Source: Hyphomicrobiales bacterium (lineage in GTDB: Bacteria; Pseudomonadota; Alphaproteobacteria; Rhizobiales; Rhizobiaceae). Taken from it: a stretch of 64,000 bases of DNA. Position numbers and translations under genes: made by a program. Where the stretch lies: positions 165,883 to 229,882 of the forward strand of contig UCJD01000009.1 in assembly GCA_900472605.1 (NCBI GenBank), written 5' to 3'. Position 1 is the stretch's first letter. Each line of letters starts with the position of its first letter. The notes under the pieces are model-generated. The model had not been told where the DNA came from. It made no database searches and worked only from the letters and a program-made list of their open reading frames with translations. Shown here piece by piece: positions 16,927 through 25,706 of this stretch.

Positions 16927-17721
16927 TCAAACCGCGATCGGCGCCTTGATGCTGGCATCGGCCTCGTAGCCGACGAGCTCGAAATCCTCGAATGTGAAGC
17001 CGAAGATGTCCTTCACATCGGGATTGATGCGCATGAAAGGCAGCGGCTTCGGCTTGCGCGTCAGCTGCAGCTTCGCCTGCTCGAAATGGTTATGGTAGAT
17101 ATGGGTGTCGCCGAGCGTATGCACGAAATCGCCGAGCTTCAGCCCCGTCACCTGCGCCACCATCATCGTCAGCAGAGCATACGAGGCGATGTTGAAGGGC
17201 ACCCCCAAGAACACGTCCGCCGAACGCTGATACAGCTGGCACGACAGTTTCCCGTCCGCGACATAGAACTGGAAAAGGCAATGGCACGGCGGCAGCGCCA
17301 TGTTATCGACTTCGGCCGGGTTCCAAGCCGAAACGATATGCCGCCGCGAATTCGGGTTCTTGATCAGGCCGGAAACGAGATTGGCGATCTGGTCGATATG
17401 CCCGCCATCGGGCGCCGGCCAGGAGCGCCACTGCGCGCCGTAGACAGGGCCGAGATCGCCGTTCTCGTCGGCCCACTCGTCCCAGATCGAGACACCGTGG
17501 TCCTTGAGATAGGCGATGTTGGTGTCGCCCTTCAAAAACCACAGGAGTTCATGGATGATCGAGCGCAGGTGCAGTTTCTTGGTGGTCAGGACGGGAAATC
17601 CCTCCTGAAGGTCGAAGCGCATCTGGTAGCCGAACACCGAGCGCGTGCCGGTCCCGGTACGGTCGCCGCGATCGGCTCCCGCTTCCATCACATGCTTCAA
17701 GAGATCGAGATATTGCTTCAT
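16927..17721 (-). CDS. thyA: thymidylate synthase
   Basis: A 264-aa classical thymidylate synthase converting dUMP to dTMP with methylenetetrahydrofolate. The catalytic Cys is in [12 protein letters not shown]. Other markers are the [11 protein letters not shown] phosphate loop, [20 protein letters not shown] and [10 protein letters not shown]. Length matches the E. coli enzyme. It heads a two-gene operon with folA. The DNA upstream (17722 onward) is the last point of clear core genome before the accessory island. Confidence 0.97.
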   Translation of the reverse strand: MKQYLDLLKHVMEAGADRGDRTGTGTRSVFGYQMRFDLQEGFPVLTTKKLHLRSIIHELLWFLKGDTNIAYLKDHGVSIWDEWADENGDLGPVYGAQWRSWPAPDGGHIDQIANLVSGLIKNPNSRRHIVSAWNPAEVDNMALPPCHCLFQFYVADGKLSCQLYQRSADVFLGVPFNIASYALLTMMVAQVTGLKLGDFVHTLGDTHIYHNHFEQAKLQLTRKPKPLPFMRINPDVKDIFGFTFEDFELVGYEADASIKAPIAV

Positions 17722-18409
17722 AGCCCGCCGCCGATTCCATTTTTCCCATATTTAAGCCCATCGGTCGTCAAAACCAATGACGCCCACGTCTTTTCCCGGT
17801 GATTCCTTGAAAGACCACGATGCTTTTGTGACGATGGCCCTTCCCATGCGATCAGGAAAACACTATATCACCCCTGCCAGTCCTCGGATTGGCTATGGCG
17901 ATAAATGAGCGGTGTAATAAACCTATTGGACCCGGGGGCGATATATGAGCTTCGTCTTCAAGGGGTCGACACAGACGCTCTTTTTCCATTGCATTCCTCA
18001 CCACACCGAACCTGTTTTCTGACATGCTCCAACGATAGGGTCTAACCCTTCTGGAACTATCCTCGGGGGTTTGGGGGCAGAAAGCCCCCAAGCTTAGGGG
18101 GGTCCGGGGGGAGCGACAAGCTGGCTGGTAAAGTGATTTTTGCAACGCAGTGCGCAGGCCTGCAAGCGGCTCAATCGAGCGCGCGAGGCCTCTTGCGTCT
18201 CTGACATCACGAGAGTGTCGCCGCGTTCTATGAACGTGGTGACAGCCTAACCCTTCACGGTCATCGGCATCCCTACCTGTACCGTGATCGCACGGTCGCA
18301 CGGATTCGGTTGTATGCCAAGTGCCCTGTGGAATTTCCCCCAAACGGGTAGCGGTAAACTTCGTCCGACGCGTTCTGCGTCGAAGGTCGCTGGCAGACGT
18401 CCCGCGGAA
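17722..18409. other. long gene-poor stretch at the island boundary
   Basis: No convincing gene is seen in these 688 bases. The longest open frame (163 aa, minus strand) is low-complexity and lacks recognisable features. The stretch contains a cluster of G-runs with a hairpin (18065-18111) and otherwise unassignable sequence. A 37-codon minus-strand frame ending near 18095 starts MSETQEASRARLSRLQ and could be a fragment of a larger gene. The composition changes here from core genome to an accessory region. Confidence 0.5.
18065..18111. repeat. G-run cluster with embedded hairpin
   Basis: Four plus-strand G-runs (18065-18069, 18073-18077, 18097-18102, 18106-18111) lie within 47 bases. Between the second and third is a perfect 8-bp stem TTGGGGGC/GCCCCCAA with the loop AGAAA (18071-18091). 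This could fold as a hairpin or as a G-quadruplex. No T-tract follows on either side, so it is not an ordinary terminator. Confidence 0.6.
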
Positions 18410-18991
18410 CTATCCGGACTGGCCCGCCAGGCTCTCTTCTTCAGCCATTGTTCTATTCGCCCAACGAACACCAACTCCATAGTAGAGGCCTGTGCGAACG
18501 TCACCAGCCCCCATGAATTCGATGCCCGCTTCAACATAGTAGGAACGCAAGCGCAGATACTCGTCGCCCGAATATGTGCCTCCAGATTCAAGGGCGGCCA
18601 AATCCTTTAGCGTGAGTCCAGATTTGCCGGAGACCTCAGCCCTGCTAGTGCCGAGAAGATTTCTGGCGGCTACGAATGCAGCACCATGTGGCTCGGCATG
18701 GAATTTGGTAGCCTCAGCCTGCCTTGGTGGGAACCGATCGGGAAGCCGCCAGCATACGCCGGCGGCACTGATGGTCCCCGTATCAATATCGATCACACCG
18801 ACGAACTGCAGCCCCAACTCCTCATAGAAACCTCGCATTTTCGACACCGTCGGAAATGGAGCCGATGCATCGTTCTCTGCAGCAGAGATGCTTTGGCGGG
18901 TGACTTGGATTTTCTCGGATAGCTCCTTCTGCGACAGCCGCGCCAAAGCGCGGGCCGCCCTTAGTGCATCGGGAGGAGCGTAGAACTTCAT
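18410..18991 (-). CDS. transcriptional regulator with two HTH domains
   Basis: A 193-aa protein carrying two XRE-like helix-turn-helix regions. The first is at residues about 8-60 (ALRAARALARLSQKELSEKI, then VTRQSISAAEND). A second, diverged copy is at about 108-160 (GAAFVAARNLLGTSRAEVSG, then LTLKDLAALE). Both halves end in similar GLQFVG/GIEFMG segments, pointing to an internal duplication. It is divergent from the gene pair containing the FtsH-like protease. A perfect 9-bp inverted repeat in the shared region is its likely operator. Confidence 0.8.
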   Translation of the reverse strand: MKFYAPPDALRAARALARLSQKELSEKIQVTRQSISAAENDASAPFPTVSKMRGFYEELGLQFVGVIDIDTGTISAAGVCWRLPDRFPPRQAEATKFHAEPHGAAFVAARNLLGTSRAEVSGKSGLTLKDLAALESGGTYSGDEYLRLRSYYVEAGIEFMGAGDVRTGLYYGVGVRWANRTMAEEESLAGQSG

Positions 18992-19020
18992 GAATTCGAA
19001 GAACCGGTGGAAAACGATAA

Positions 19021-19046
19021 TGTCAAATGGCGTCTTTCATTTGACA
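19021..19046. promoter_or_regulatory. operator and promoter of the HTH / protease divergent region
   Basis: TGTCAAATG (19021-19029) and CATTTGACA (19038-19046) are perfect inverted arms with an 8-base spacer. The right arm contains TTGACA, a consensus -35 box reading toward the protease gene pair, with an AT-rich -10 (around AATTAA) 17 bases further on. A repressor bound here would block that promoter and could also regulate its own. Confidence 0.7.
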
Positions 19047-19111
19047 TTGACGCGGATATCTGGAATTAAATGTAAAAAAAATGACGACATATGATTCCAA
19101 AGGTAGTTCAC

Positions 19112-19474
19112 ATGACCGAGTCAGTTCCGGAATGGCTGGGAAGGCCCGACCCTGCATTGGTTGAGAAGCTGCGTCGGCTTGCTGACGATCTTGCGGACGT
19201 TGATCACTGCCTTGGCGCGATTTCGCCGAGCGCCGCGTTCAACACCTGGACTTTGGGAAAAAGGGTCGTCCCATGCCTCGTTGGCCGTGCGCTGGGGCAC
19301 CCGTCGATTACAGACGGCAAAGCCGCATTTTCCAGCGAACTATTCTACTTTAACCCGGATCGCGGAATTGCTCGGACAATGAGCCGTTGGTACCGGCTTG
19401 GCACCCGCGTTGAACCCGACTTCTGGGGTGAGCGCCTACGAGCGAAGTCTATCCTCTTGGAGGATACATTGTGA
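19112..19474 (+). CDS. small unknown protein paired with the AAA+ protease
   Basis: A 120-aa protein starting MTESVPEWLGRPDPALVEKLRR. I recognise no catalytic motif. It has an N-terminal amphipathic helix pair and a C-terminal Arg/Trp-rich segment (ARTMSRWYRLGTRVEPDFWG). I start it at 19112 because AAGG lies about nine bases upstream; an ATG at 19091 lacks a site. It overlaps the start region of the following protease gene, so the two proteins are probably made together. It could be an adaptor, substrate or inhibitor of the protease (inference). It may belong to an uncharacterised DUF family of Rhizobiales. Confidence 0.7.
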   Translation: MTESVPEWLGRPDPALVEKLRRLADDLADVDHCLGAISPSAAFNTWTLGKRVVPCLVGRALGHPSITDGKAAFSSELFYFNPDRGIARTMSRWYRLGTRVEPDFWGERLRAKSILLEDTL

Positions 19475-21447
19475 TGGAGGACTGGCTTCGTCCCGACGAC
19501 GACAAAATGCTAAGCGAGCGCACCGGAAAACCGCTAGTTCCGTGGAACCCAAATGAACCTGCAGTTGGTGCCGTCATGACGATCCCAGTCTTCATGGCGT
19601 TTTGCGGCCTAGCTGCAGCGCTCCGGCCCTGGAATCGCATCGGCTCCAAGTTTATCGTGACCGTCTGCCTGCCAGACGAATTCTCACCTGAATCATATGT
19701 GCGAGCCGCTCGTATCTTTCTCGATCGCGTAGCGAACAAACTTGGTGCTAGGCTCATCGTGAACGTGTGGGGCCGAACACAGTCGTACCGTGACCAGCAA
19801 GAGGCATTGGACAACGATCGCTCGATTTTCATCAAGGAGCCATTCAAGGACCTTGATAGCGATGCCAAGCTGTTTGCGGATGCGGTCGTAAATGTCGCTC
19901 CTCGTTGCAGGCGTCATGCCGTAGCTGCCCTCCGGCGAAGCGGAATACCGATAATCGAAGAACACGTCGAGCTTCTTCTGTCTGAACCGTGGTCTCGTCT
20001 CGACAAGGCATTCCAAGAGCGCCGCTCGCCGTTGGTGTCGTTCCAGAGACTGAAGCAGTTCCCCCGACCGGACATGCCGCTCGCTGAGGCGGAAATTGAA
20101 GACGCCGGACCAACCCTTGCCGACCTGCGTGGTTTCGGTGCAGCGGCAGATTGGGGTCTCGATCTTGCTGTCGATCTTGCCCACTACAAAGCTGGCAAGA
20201 TTAAGTGGGACGATGTCGACCCTGGGGTTCTGTTGTCCGGCCCGCCGGGCACCGGAAAAACAATGTTCGCCAATGCGCTCGCCAGCACTTGTAAGGTTCC
20301 TCTTATCTATGGCTCCCCCGCCGCTTGGCAGGAGGCAGGTTCATTGGACTCTCACCTCAAGGCGATGCGTCAGTCGTTCAACGAGGCTAAGGCTGTCGCG
20401 CCATCGATCTTGTTTGTCGATGAAGTCGATACCCTCGGCAGTAGAAGTACAAGGGATGGCAACCAGCTCTACGCTAGGGCCGTGATCACAGCTTTTCTGG
20501 AGCTATTGGACGGCTTTGACCGCCGATCGGGAGTGGTCGTTGTTGCCGCGTGCAACCATCCCCAACACCTTGATCCGGCCATCTGGCGCGCTGGACGGTT
20601 GGATCGCCATTTAGTAATTCCGCCTCTCGACGGTGCATCCAGACTGTCTATTCTGAAGCATTATGGGAAAGTCGATCTCGATCACGCTCAGACCGAAGTG
20701 TTTGATCTCGCCAGTTCTGGTCTATCGGGGGCCGACATCAGACGAATCACCCGTGATGCGAAACGATCCGCTCGTCGTCGCCATGAAGCGCTGACGTCAG
20801 CTCACATTCTTGAGCATTTGCCGCCCGTCGTCGCTCTCCCGGATGATTACATCCGGGCGATCGCAGTCCATGAGGCCGGTCACGCAGTTGCTGCGGCCAC
20901 AATTGGTTTTCCCGTAAACGACATCCGGCTGTCCAGTCACAAGATCGCAGGTGAAAAAGGGAGCACCTTGGGTGAAGTCTCATATAGTCATTCCGCATTC
21001 ACCCGAAGAACGCGCGCATTCTACCTGGACCAGATGTGCGTCTGCCTTGGCGGCGTAGCCGCGGAAACCGAGGTGTTCGGATGCTTCTCGGACTTCTCGG
21101 CCGGCTCGGACGCTTCCGACCTGAACATCGTCACCCACCTTGCGACGATCGTCGAAGGGGCAATGGGCATGGGAAAAACGTTGATCGTAGAGGACCAGTC
21201 TCCCGGCCGTCTCGAAAGGCTTCGCGACTACAATCCGGAGCTCAGGCAGAACGCCGATGCAGCGATCTCCGCCTCATTCGACAGGGCAAAATTGATCATC
21301 TCGGAGAACCGAGCGGCTCTGGACGATATCGTCGGAAAGCTGGTGGAAAAGCGATCGTTGGCTGGTCGTGAAGTCTCCGAAATCCTTGAATGGCACCGAA
21401 GACCGAAGGTCAGTTTAGCCAAGTCGCCACATCAAATGGTCGGTTGA
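19471..21447 (+). CDS. FtsH-like AAA+ ATPase with M41-type metalloprotease domain
   Basis: A 658-aa protein. Residues 1-210 form an unfamiliar N-terminal domain without clear membrane helices. An AAA+ module follows, with Walker A GPPGTGKT at 257-264, Walker B ILFVDEVD at 313-320 and arginine-finger region WRAGRLDRH near 372-380. The C-terminal peptidase domain has zinc motif HEAGH at 467-471 and a likely third ligand Asp in GSDASDLNIVTHLA near 547-550, matching FtsH. Unlike FtsH it appears soluble. The GTG at 19471 has GGAGG seven bases upstream; an ATG follows directly. It should unfold and degrade proteins; the target is unknown. Confidence 0.85.
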   Translation: MMEDWLRPDDDKMLSERTGKPLVPWNPNEPAVGAVMTIPVFMAFCGLAAALRPWNRIGSKFIVTVCLPDEFSPESYVRAARIFLDRVANKLGARLIVNVWGRTQSYRDQQEALDNDRSIFIKEPFKDLDSDAKLFADAVVNVAPRCRRHAVAALRRSGIPIIEEHVELLLSEPWSRLDKAFQERRSPLVSFQRLKQFPRPDMPLAEAEIEDAGPTLADLRGFGAAADWGLDLAVDLAHYKAGKIKWDDVDPGVLLSGPPGTGKTMFANALASTCKVPLIYGSPAAWQEAGSLDSHLKAMRQSFNEAKAVAPSILFVDEVDTLGSRSTRDGNQLYARAVITAFLELLDGFDRRSGVVVVAACNHPQHLDPAIWRAGRLDRHLVIPPLDGASRLSILKHYGKVDLDHAQTEVFDLASSGLSGADIRRITRDAKRSARRRHEALTSAHILEHLPPVVALPDDYIRAIAVHEAGHAVAAATIGFPVNDIRLSSHKIAGEKGSTLGEVSYSHSAFTRRTRAFYLDQMCVCLGGVAAETEVFGCFSDFSAGSDASDLNIVTHLATIVEGAMGMGKTLIVEDQSPGRLERLRDYNPELRQNADAAISASFDRAKLIISENRAALDDIVGKLVEKRSLAGREVSEILEWHRRPKVSLAKSPHQMVG

Positions 21448-21569
21448 AGCCTCAAACGCTTCGCCTGTGCAGCGCCTTTGTCGACACCTCGGCGGCGACA
21501 ACGATTGGTGTCGTCATGACTGTGGCATCGTGAAATCCGCTAAGAGCCAAAGAGTGGTGGAGTGACGCA

Positions 21570-22340
21570 ATGAAAATTTGGATCGCCTCCGACCTTCATC
21601 TCGAATTTGGCAACCCCTTTGTGCCAACCGTTCAGCCCGGCGAAGCTGACGTTTTTGTGTGCGCCGGCGACGTGTGGACGAAGGGCGTTGTGCCGACGAT
21701 CCAATGGCTCGCCGAGACGATCGCACTTCACATGCCCGTCGTCCTCGTCGCCGGAAATCATGAGTTTTACTCCGCTTCCCTCAACGAGGGTATTCGCGAT
21801 GGACACAAGGTTGCCGTCCGGTTTCCGAACGTCCATTTCCTGGAAAATCAATCGGTGGATATCGGCGACGTGCGCTTCATCGGCTGCACCTTGTGGACCG
21901 ACTTTCGGCTCGGTGGGCGCGATCCGATTTTTGCAATGGAAGACGTCGCGAAGGGGATGAATGATTACAAGCGGATCAAATACGAGAAGCGGCCATATAG
22001 TAAACTCAGACCGATCCACACGTTGCGCAAGCATCTGGAAAGCAAGGCGTTCATCGCTGCCGAACTTGTTGCCTGCACAGACAAGACTGCCGTCGTGGTA
22101 ACGCATCACGCGCCGTCGATCCGCTCCATCCCCAGTTGGGATCGTGACGACCCCGTTGTTTCAGCCTACGCCTCCCATCTTGAACCGCTCGTCCTAGAGG
22201 CGCAGCCTCCACTATGGATTCACGGACACGTCCATCACCGGAACGAGTATCGGATCGGCGACACCATGGTCCTGTCGAATCCCCGTGGGTATCCGGGCCA
22301 GAAGACAGGCTTCGACCCTAACTTCATCATTGAGGTCTGA
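21570..22340 (+). CDS. calcineurin-like metallophosphoesterase
   Basis: A 256-aa protein with all metal-binding blocks of the family: SDLHLE (Asp, His) at residues 7-12, CAGDVW, VAGNHEFY, VTHHAPS and HGHVHHR. It should hydrolyse phosphomono- or diesters using two metal ions. GGAG lies eight bases before the start. It is the first gene of a tight three-gene set: a 35-aa frame begins one base after its stop and overlaps the next gene. The substrate could be a nucleotide, nucleic acid or phosphoprotein. Confidence 0.88.
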   Translation: MKIWIASDLHLEFGNPFVPTVQPGEADVFVCAGDVWTKGVVPTIQWLAETIALHMPVVLVAGNHEFYSASLNEGIRDGHKVAVRFPNVHFLENQSVDIGDVRFIGCTLWTDFRLGGRDPIFAMEDVAKGMNDYKRIKYEKRPYSKLRPIHTLRKHLESKAFIAAELVACTDKTAVVVTHHAPSIRSIPSWDRDDPVVSAYASHLEPLVLEAQPPLWIHGHVHHRNEYRIGDTMVLSNPRGYPGQKTGFDPNFIIEV

Positions 22341-22341
22341 A

Positions 22342-22449
22342 ATGACCAAGTTGAAAAGTCCGTGCTGGTGCAGAGGCAGTTTCGAGGTCGATACGAGTGA
22401 GATTCCCTTGCGGGAAAACACCATCAACCTGAGATCGGCCCGTAAATGA
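22342..22449 (+). CDS. 35-aa linking small protein
   Basis: A 35-codon frame with a CWC motif (MTKLKSPCWCRG at its start). It starts one base after the phosphoesterase stop and its TGA overlaps the ATG of the next gene by 4 bases (ATGA). This arrangement is characteristic of real coupled genes. No family is recognised. It may be a functional micro-protein or simply provide translational coupling. Confidence 0.6.
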   Translation: MTKLKSPCWCRGSFEVDTSEIPLRENTINLRSARK

Positions 22450-23726
22450 GGAAGAAACGACCTGGGAAAAAGCAGGGAACGCTGCGCCCTTCTAAAGCGG
22501 AATCCGACGCAGCTCGATCGCTAGGGTCCGCGCTCGATGAAATCGGATTTCTTTCATTGGGTCATCGGATCAGGGTGAAATCGCAGAACAGCACAGGCAC
22601 CGGAATTTCCGTACCGCATCCTCCGACCCGAGGCGTGCAATTCAATTCATTGTCGGGGATGGTTGTCGTCGAATTTGAAAATGACTCAAAACTGTCGGTG
22701 CCAGCCAGGAGCCTCGAGGGCCTGGCACAAGCCACCGACAGTGAGATTGCCGAGCTCGAGTTGCAAGGAGGGACGCGCCTTGCCTGGAAAAACCTCGACG
22801 TCATTTTCGAAATCGGCATGCTGATGCGGGGAAAGTTCAGCACCAACAGTTTCATGGCGTTGACCAAGCCGGTCGATTCCAAAGGGTCAGGCAGGCTCGC
22901 TACCAATGGTGGATGGGCGGAGCCTGTTATCCAATTTCTGTCTGACAACCTTCCAGGCAGCCGCTCCACTGGCTGGCATCACGACTTTCTCACTGCATAT
23001 CAAGTTGGATGCGAGACGCTCGTTGCCCTTGGCCAAGCCGACGAGACTTTGGACGGAGCAAGGCCACGAGCCAACCCTGCCCTGCCAGCAGTTTTGCCAC
23101 GACCGGACGATGTCGCGGTCGCCGTAATCTATTTGGCGGCTCAAAATGGAATGCTCACCTTTCCGAAATCTGACGCAGCTGGGCGTTCAGAGGGTGCCGC
23201 GAAAGGACATGACAAGGCTCGTCTCGGTAGCGGACGCTGGGTCGCGCACGCCCATCCAGAGGTGGCCTCCATTCTTCGCTCGCTCGGGATGCTGGACGGG
23301 AATGAGTGGAGCTCGACGTCGGAGGCCGTGTGGTGGCGTGATAGCCCGGTCGAGTGGCAGATCGACTTCAAGAATGATCCACGTTTCATCCAAGCGGTAG
23401 ACGATGCATGCGTAAACCTTCCGGATCGCATCAAAGTGGAAATCGAGCGCATCGTCGAGATTACTGATGACTCCATAGCGCTTCACAGCTCGACCAAGAT
23501 TGACGGGAGACCGAGAACCATCGACGAGGTGAAGGCGACCATCCGCTGGATACGGAGGTTCGACTTTGACGAGCTATTCGTCAAATTTTGGCGGATCGAC
23601 GATGGATGGTTGTCGCTGGACCAGGCGGAGTTTGCCCTCGAAATTTTCAACGATGCCCTCGCTATTGCTATGCGAAAAGCAGTCGCAGCTCGCCTCTACC
23701 CACATTTTCCGCAGCTGGCGGAGTGA
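22446..23726 (+). CDS. unknown protein with a DUF2442-like N-terminal domain
   Basis: A 426-aa protein. Residues about 60-130 (GVQFNSLSGMVVVEFENDSK, then SVPARSLEGL, then TRLAWKNLDVIFEIGMLMRG) match the pattern of small DUF2442 proteins, which often sit beside toxin-like partners. The remaining 290 residues are unfamiliar. They include a lysine/glycine-rich stretch around 250-265 and an acidic Trp-rich end. The first 15 residues are strongly basic. The gene is coupled to the phosphoesterase through the 35-aa frame, which suggests a shared function, possibly nucleic-acid-related (inference). Confidence 0.7.
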   Translation: MRKKRPGKKQGTLRPSKAESDAARSLGSALDEIGFLSLGHRIRVKSQNSTGTGISVPHPPTRGVQFNSLSGMVVVEFENDSKLSVPARSLEGLAQATDSEIAELELQGGTRLAWKNLDVIFEIGMLMRGKFSTNSFMALTKPVDSKGSGRLATNGGWAEPVIQFLSDNLPGSRSTGWHHDFLTAYQVGCETLVALGQADETLDGARPRANPALPAVLPRPDDVAVAVIYLAAQNGMLTFPKSDAAGRSEGAAKGHDKARLGSGRWVAHAHPEVASILRSLGMLDGNEWSSTSEAVWWRDSPVEWQIDFKNDPRFIQAVDDACVNLPDRIKVEIERIVEITDDSIALHSSTKIDGRPRTIDEVKATIRWIRRFDFDELFVKFWRIDDGWLSLDQAEFALEIFNDALAIAMRKAVAARLYPHFPQLAE

Positions 23727-23894
23727 CAAACGTACTTCACGGGAGAACCTCAAGTTCTGGGCGTAAGCAACGCATCTCCGCGATTGAAAGCTCGCTCCCG
23801 GTCAGTTGCAGACTTGAACGCGGTTGCGTCGCGAATTTTTCCATCGGATCATCGATGGATTGTCGCAACATCGGAGAGCTCGTTGACCAAGAAA

Positions 23895-24080
23895 ATGCAG
23901 CCACAGACTCAAGATTTCTCTATCGCGCAACGGGCATTGGCAGCCGATAGGTTGAAGGCAACGCTGGCACGGTCAGGCTGGATCGTCTCCGATGAGCACG
24001 AGGGTGCCTGCGGCGACCTCATCGAGATCATCATAGCCAACGGGCTCGTGAGGACGGTCGCCAATCCGTCGCAGTCTTAA
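23895..24080 (+). CDS. small hypothetical protein
   Basis: A 61-aa frame starting [20 protein letters not shown] and ending RTVANPSQS. The helical, Ala-rich sequence and rhizobial-like codon use make it plausible, but there is no clear ribosome site. An upstream TTG at 23784 would extend it to 98 aa. No family is recognised. It may be a remnant. Confidence 0.35.
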   Translation: MQPQTQDFSIAQRALAADRLKATLARSGWIVSDEHEGACGDLIEIIIANGLVRTVANPSQS

Positions 24081-24220
24081 AGGCAGACACACTTTTGAGA
24101 CGGGTACACGCGAACTCCGTTCAACGCGTCGATCCGTTTGAGGAAGGTAATTTGTTGCGCTCTCTCAAAAACGGCGGCATCATGAATGCCGGAAGGTCGA
24201 GACTACAGGGGGTAAGCGCA

Positions 24221-24430
24221 GTGGCATCTGGTACCGTAAAGTTCTTCAACGCCGATAAGGGATTTGGCTTCATCACACCAGCCAACGGCGGTGCAGACAT
24301 CTTCATACACATCTCGGCCCTGCAGGCATCCGGAATGCAGTCGCTCCAGGAAGGGCAGAAGGTGACATTTGACACCGAGCCGGATCGACGCGGAAAAGGT
24401 CCCAAAGCGGTCAACATCGAGCTCGGCTGA
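24221..24430 (+). CDS. cspA: cold-shock-domain protein (CspA family)
   Basis: A 69-aa single cold-shock domain. It begins [19 protein letters not shown], with RNP1 in KGFGFI and RNP2 in DIFIHI. It binds single-stranded RNA or DNA as an RNA chaperone. The start is GTG at 24221, with GGGGG about eight bases upstream; this gives the standard length, while the longer open frame upstream has no similarity. It lies within otherwise unfamiliar island genes. The 140 bases upstream may contain a long 5' UTR. Confidence 0.93.
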   Translation: MASGTVKFFNADKGFGFITPANGGADIFIHISALQASGMQSLQEGQKVTFDTEPDRRGKGPKAVNIELG

Positions 24431-24583
24431 AACCGACCCTGCTTGACCTGCAACAGAGGTTGCATGCCGAACTCCTCAGGTAGACTTGAGTGTAGGGCGT
24501 GAGCTGACGGGCAGGCAAATTGGCTCGAGTACATCTTCAGGTCGTGTGCCATCTTGTGCTTGTCGCGTGGATTCATGGGCCTC

Positions 24584-25108
24584 ATGTCTCAGACCGATTT
24601 CTTCAAGTTCATTCGCGACCGCGACGAGCGATGGGAGCTCGTGGACGGTCAAGCCGTTTCCATACCAAGCACGACCCAGCGCCATCGGGATATCGTCGCC
24701 AACACCCTCGCCTCTCTCCACACGCAACTGCGAGGTCGATCCTGTCGCCCCACAGCGTCGAACACAGGCGTTATAACCTCTTCAACGACGATCCGGTATC
24801 CGGATGTCGTCGTGGATTGCGGGACACTCGATGACGAAGCATTTGTAGCGACGAGACCTGCCGTCGTTATCGAAATGCTTCCGCGTTCAGACTTGTCAGG
24901 GCGGCTTGACGATTACCCGTCTGCGGAGTGTATCGCCCTAATTCTCATGATCGATGTCGATAGACGCCGCGCTGTCCTTCTATCTCGCGATAGCAGCAGT
25001 TGGAGCACTGCAAACTTTGAGAACGCCGTCGACGTCGTTGAATTGCCGAACATCGACGTGACTATTGCGTTACATGACATTTATCGCGGCATACAATTCG
25101 AGGAGTAG
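24584..25108 (+). CDS. Uma2-family (DUF820) putative nuclease, possibly degenerate
   Basis: A 174-aa protein starting MSQTDFFKFIRDRDERWELVDG. It has the restriction-endonuclease-like core YPDVVVDCG and PAVVIEMLPRSD. In typical members a lysine-containing stretch follows the second acidic strand (a DRxxK-Y pattern). Here it reads SGRLDDYPSAECIALI, so the usual lysine is not evident and catalysis may be impaired. Function in the family is unclear. The ribosome site is weak, so the start is uncertain. Confidence 0.7.
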   Translation: MSQTDFFKFIRDRDERWELVDGQAVSIPSTTQRHRDIVANTLASLHTQLRGRSCRPTASNTGVITSSTTIRYPDVVVDCGTLDDEAFVATRPAVVIEMLPRSDLSGRLDDYPSAECIALILMIDVDRRRAVLLSRDSSSWSTANFENAVDVVELPNIDVTIALHDIYRGIQFEE

Positions 25109-25299
25109 CGGCTTACGCCGGGCCGGGCGCGGCTGACCGAAATTTACACCGCCTTGAAGCGCGGACGTCACCACCAGTCTCGCGCTTGTCTCTTTCGCAT
25201 TGCTACGCACCGAACCGTGCTGCGGTGATCCGGCGCGATACCTCTTAGCGAATTTCGACCTCTCCCGCGTCAACAATGTTGACTCTCACCCAAATAAGA

Positions 25300-25314
25300 G
25301 AACATAGTAAGAAC
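25300..25314. promoter_or_regulatory. LexA (SOS) box
   Basis: GAAC-ATAGTAA-GAAC is a perfect GAAC-N7-GAAC element (GTTC-N7-GTTC on the other strand), the established alphaproteobacterial LexA site. It lies 30 bases upstream of the gene at 25344 and overlaps the likely -10 region of a promoter with TTGACT about 17 bases earlier. The two small genes downstream are therefore predicted to be DNA-damage inducible. Confidence 0.75.
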
Positions 25315-25343
25315 ATTCAACGAGTATCTAAGGAGTAGCGGCA

Positions 25344-25706
25344 ATGTCCAACACGCCGAAAGCGAAACCGTGGGCGGAAGAAATATCCGGGACATATTGG
25401 ACGCCGCCGGCTCAAGCGTCGCTTGCTGAAATCCATCCGTTGTTGATGGCCGTCGTTCTGGTCATCCCGGACTACCAAGACTGGTCGATTTACGCCGCAG
25501 ACGTCTACGATATGGCTTCGGGTTGCCCGCTTGGCACATTCGAGGTGGCCTTTAATCCCAGAACCACGAGAGCTTACGGATACTATAGCGCCGTGGGTTC
25601 GCAACAGCCGATGTCTATCGCATTGAGGTTTGAACACGTCGGAGACGAGAGCGTCGCGATCGAGAATTTCTATTCTTTGATGAGGGAAGCTGGGCATGTC
25701 GAGTAA
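25344..25706 (+). CDS. unknown protein, predicted SOS-controlled
   Basis: A 120-aa protein starting MSNTPKAKPWAEEISGTYW, with AAGGAG eight bases upstream. It looks like a compact alpha/beta fold (LLMAVVLVIPDYQDWSIYAA, then GYYSAVGSQQ), with no signal peptide or membrane segment. No family is recognised. It is the first gene after the LexA box and overlaps the next gene by 11 bases. Confidence 0.7.
   Translation: MSNTPKAKPWAEEISGTYWTPPAQASLAEIHPLLMAVVLVIPDYQDWSIYAADVYDMASGCPLGTFEVAFNPRTTRAYGYYSAVGSQQPMSIALRFEHVGDESVAIENFYSLMREAGHVE

Noticed and set aside
17852..18343. 163-aa frame on the minus strand after thyA
   Set aside because: Low-complexity Arg/Pro/His-rich sequence without motifs, crossing the G-run hairpin; more likely noncoding.
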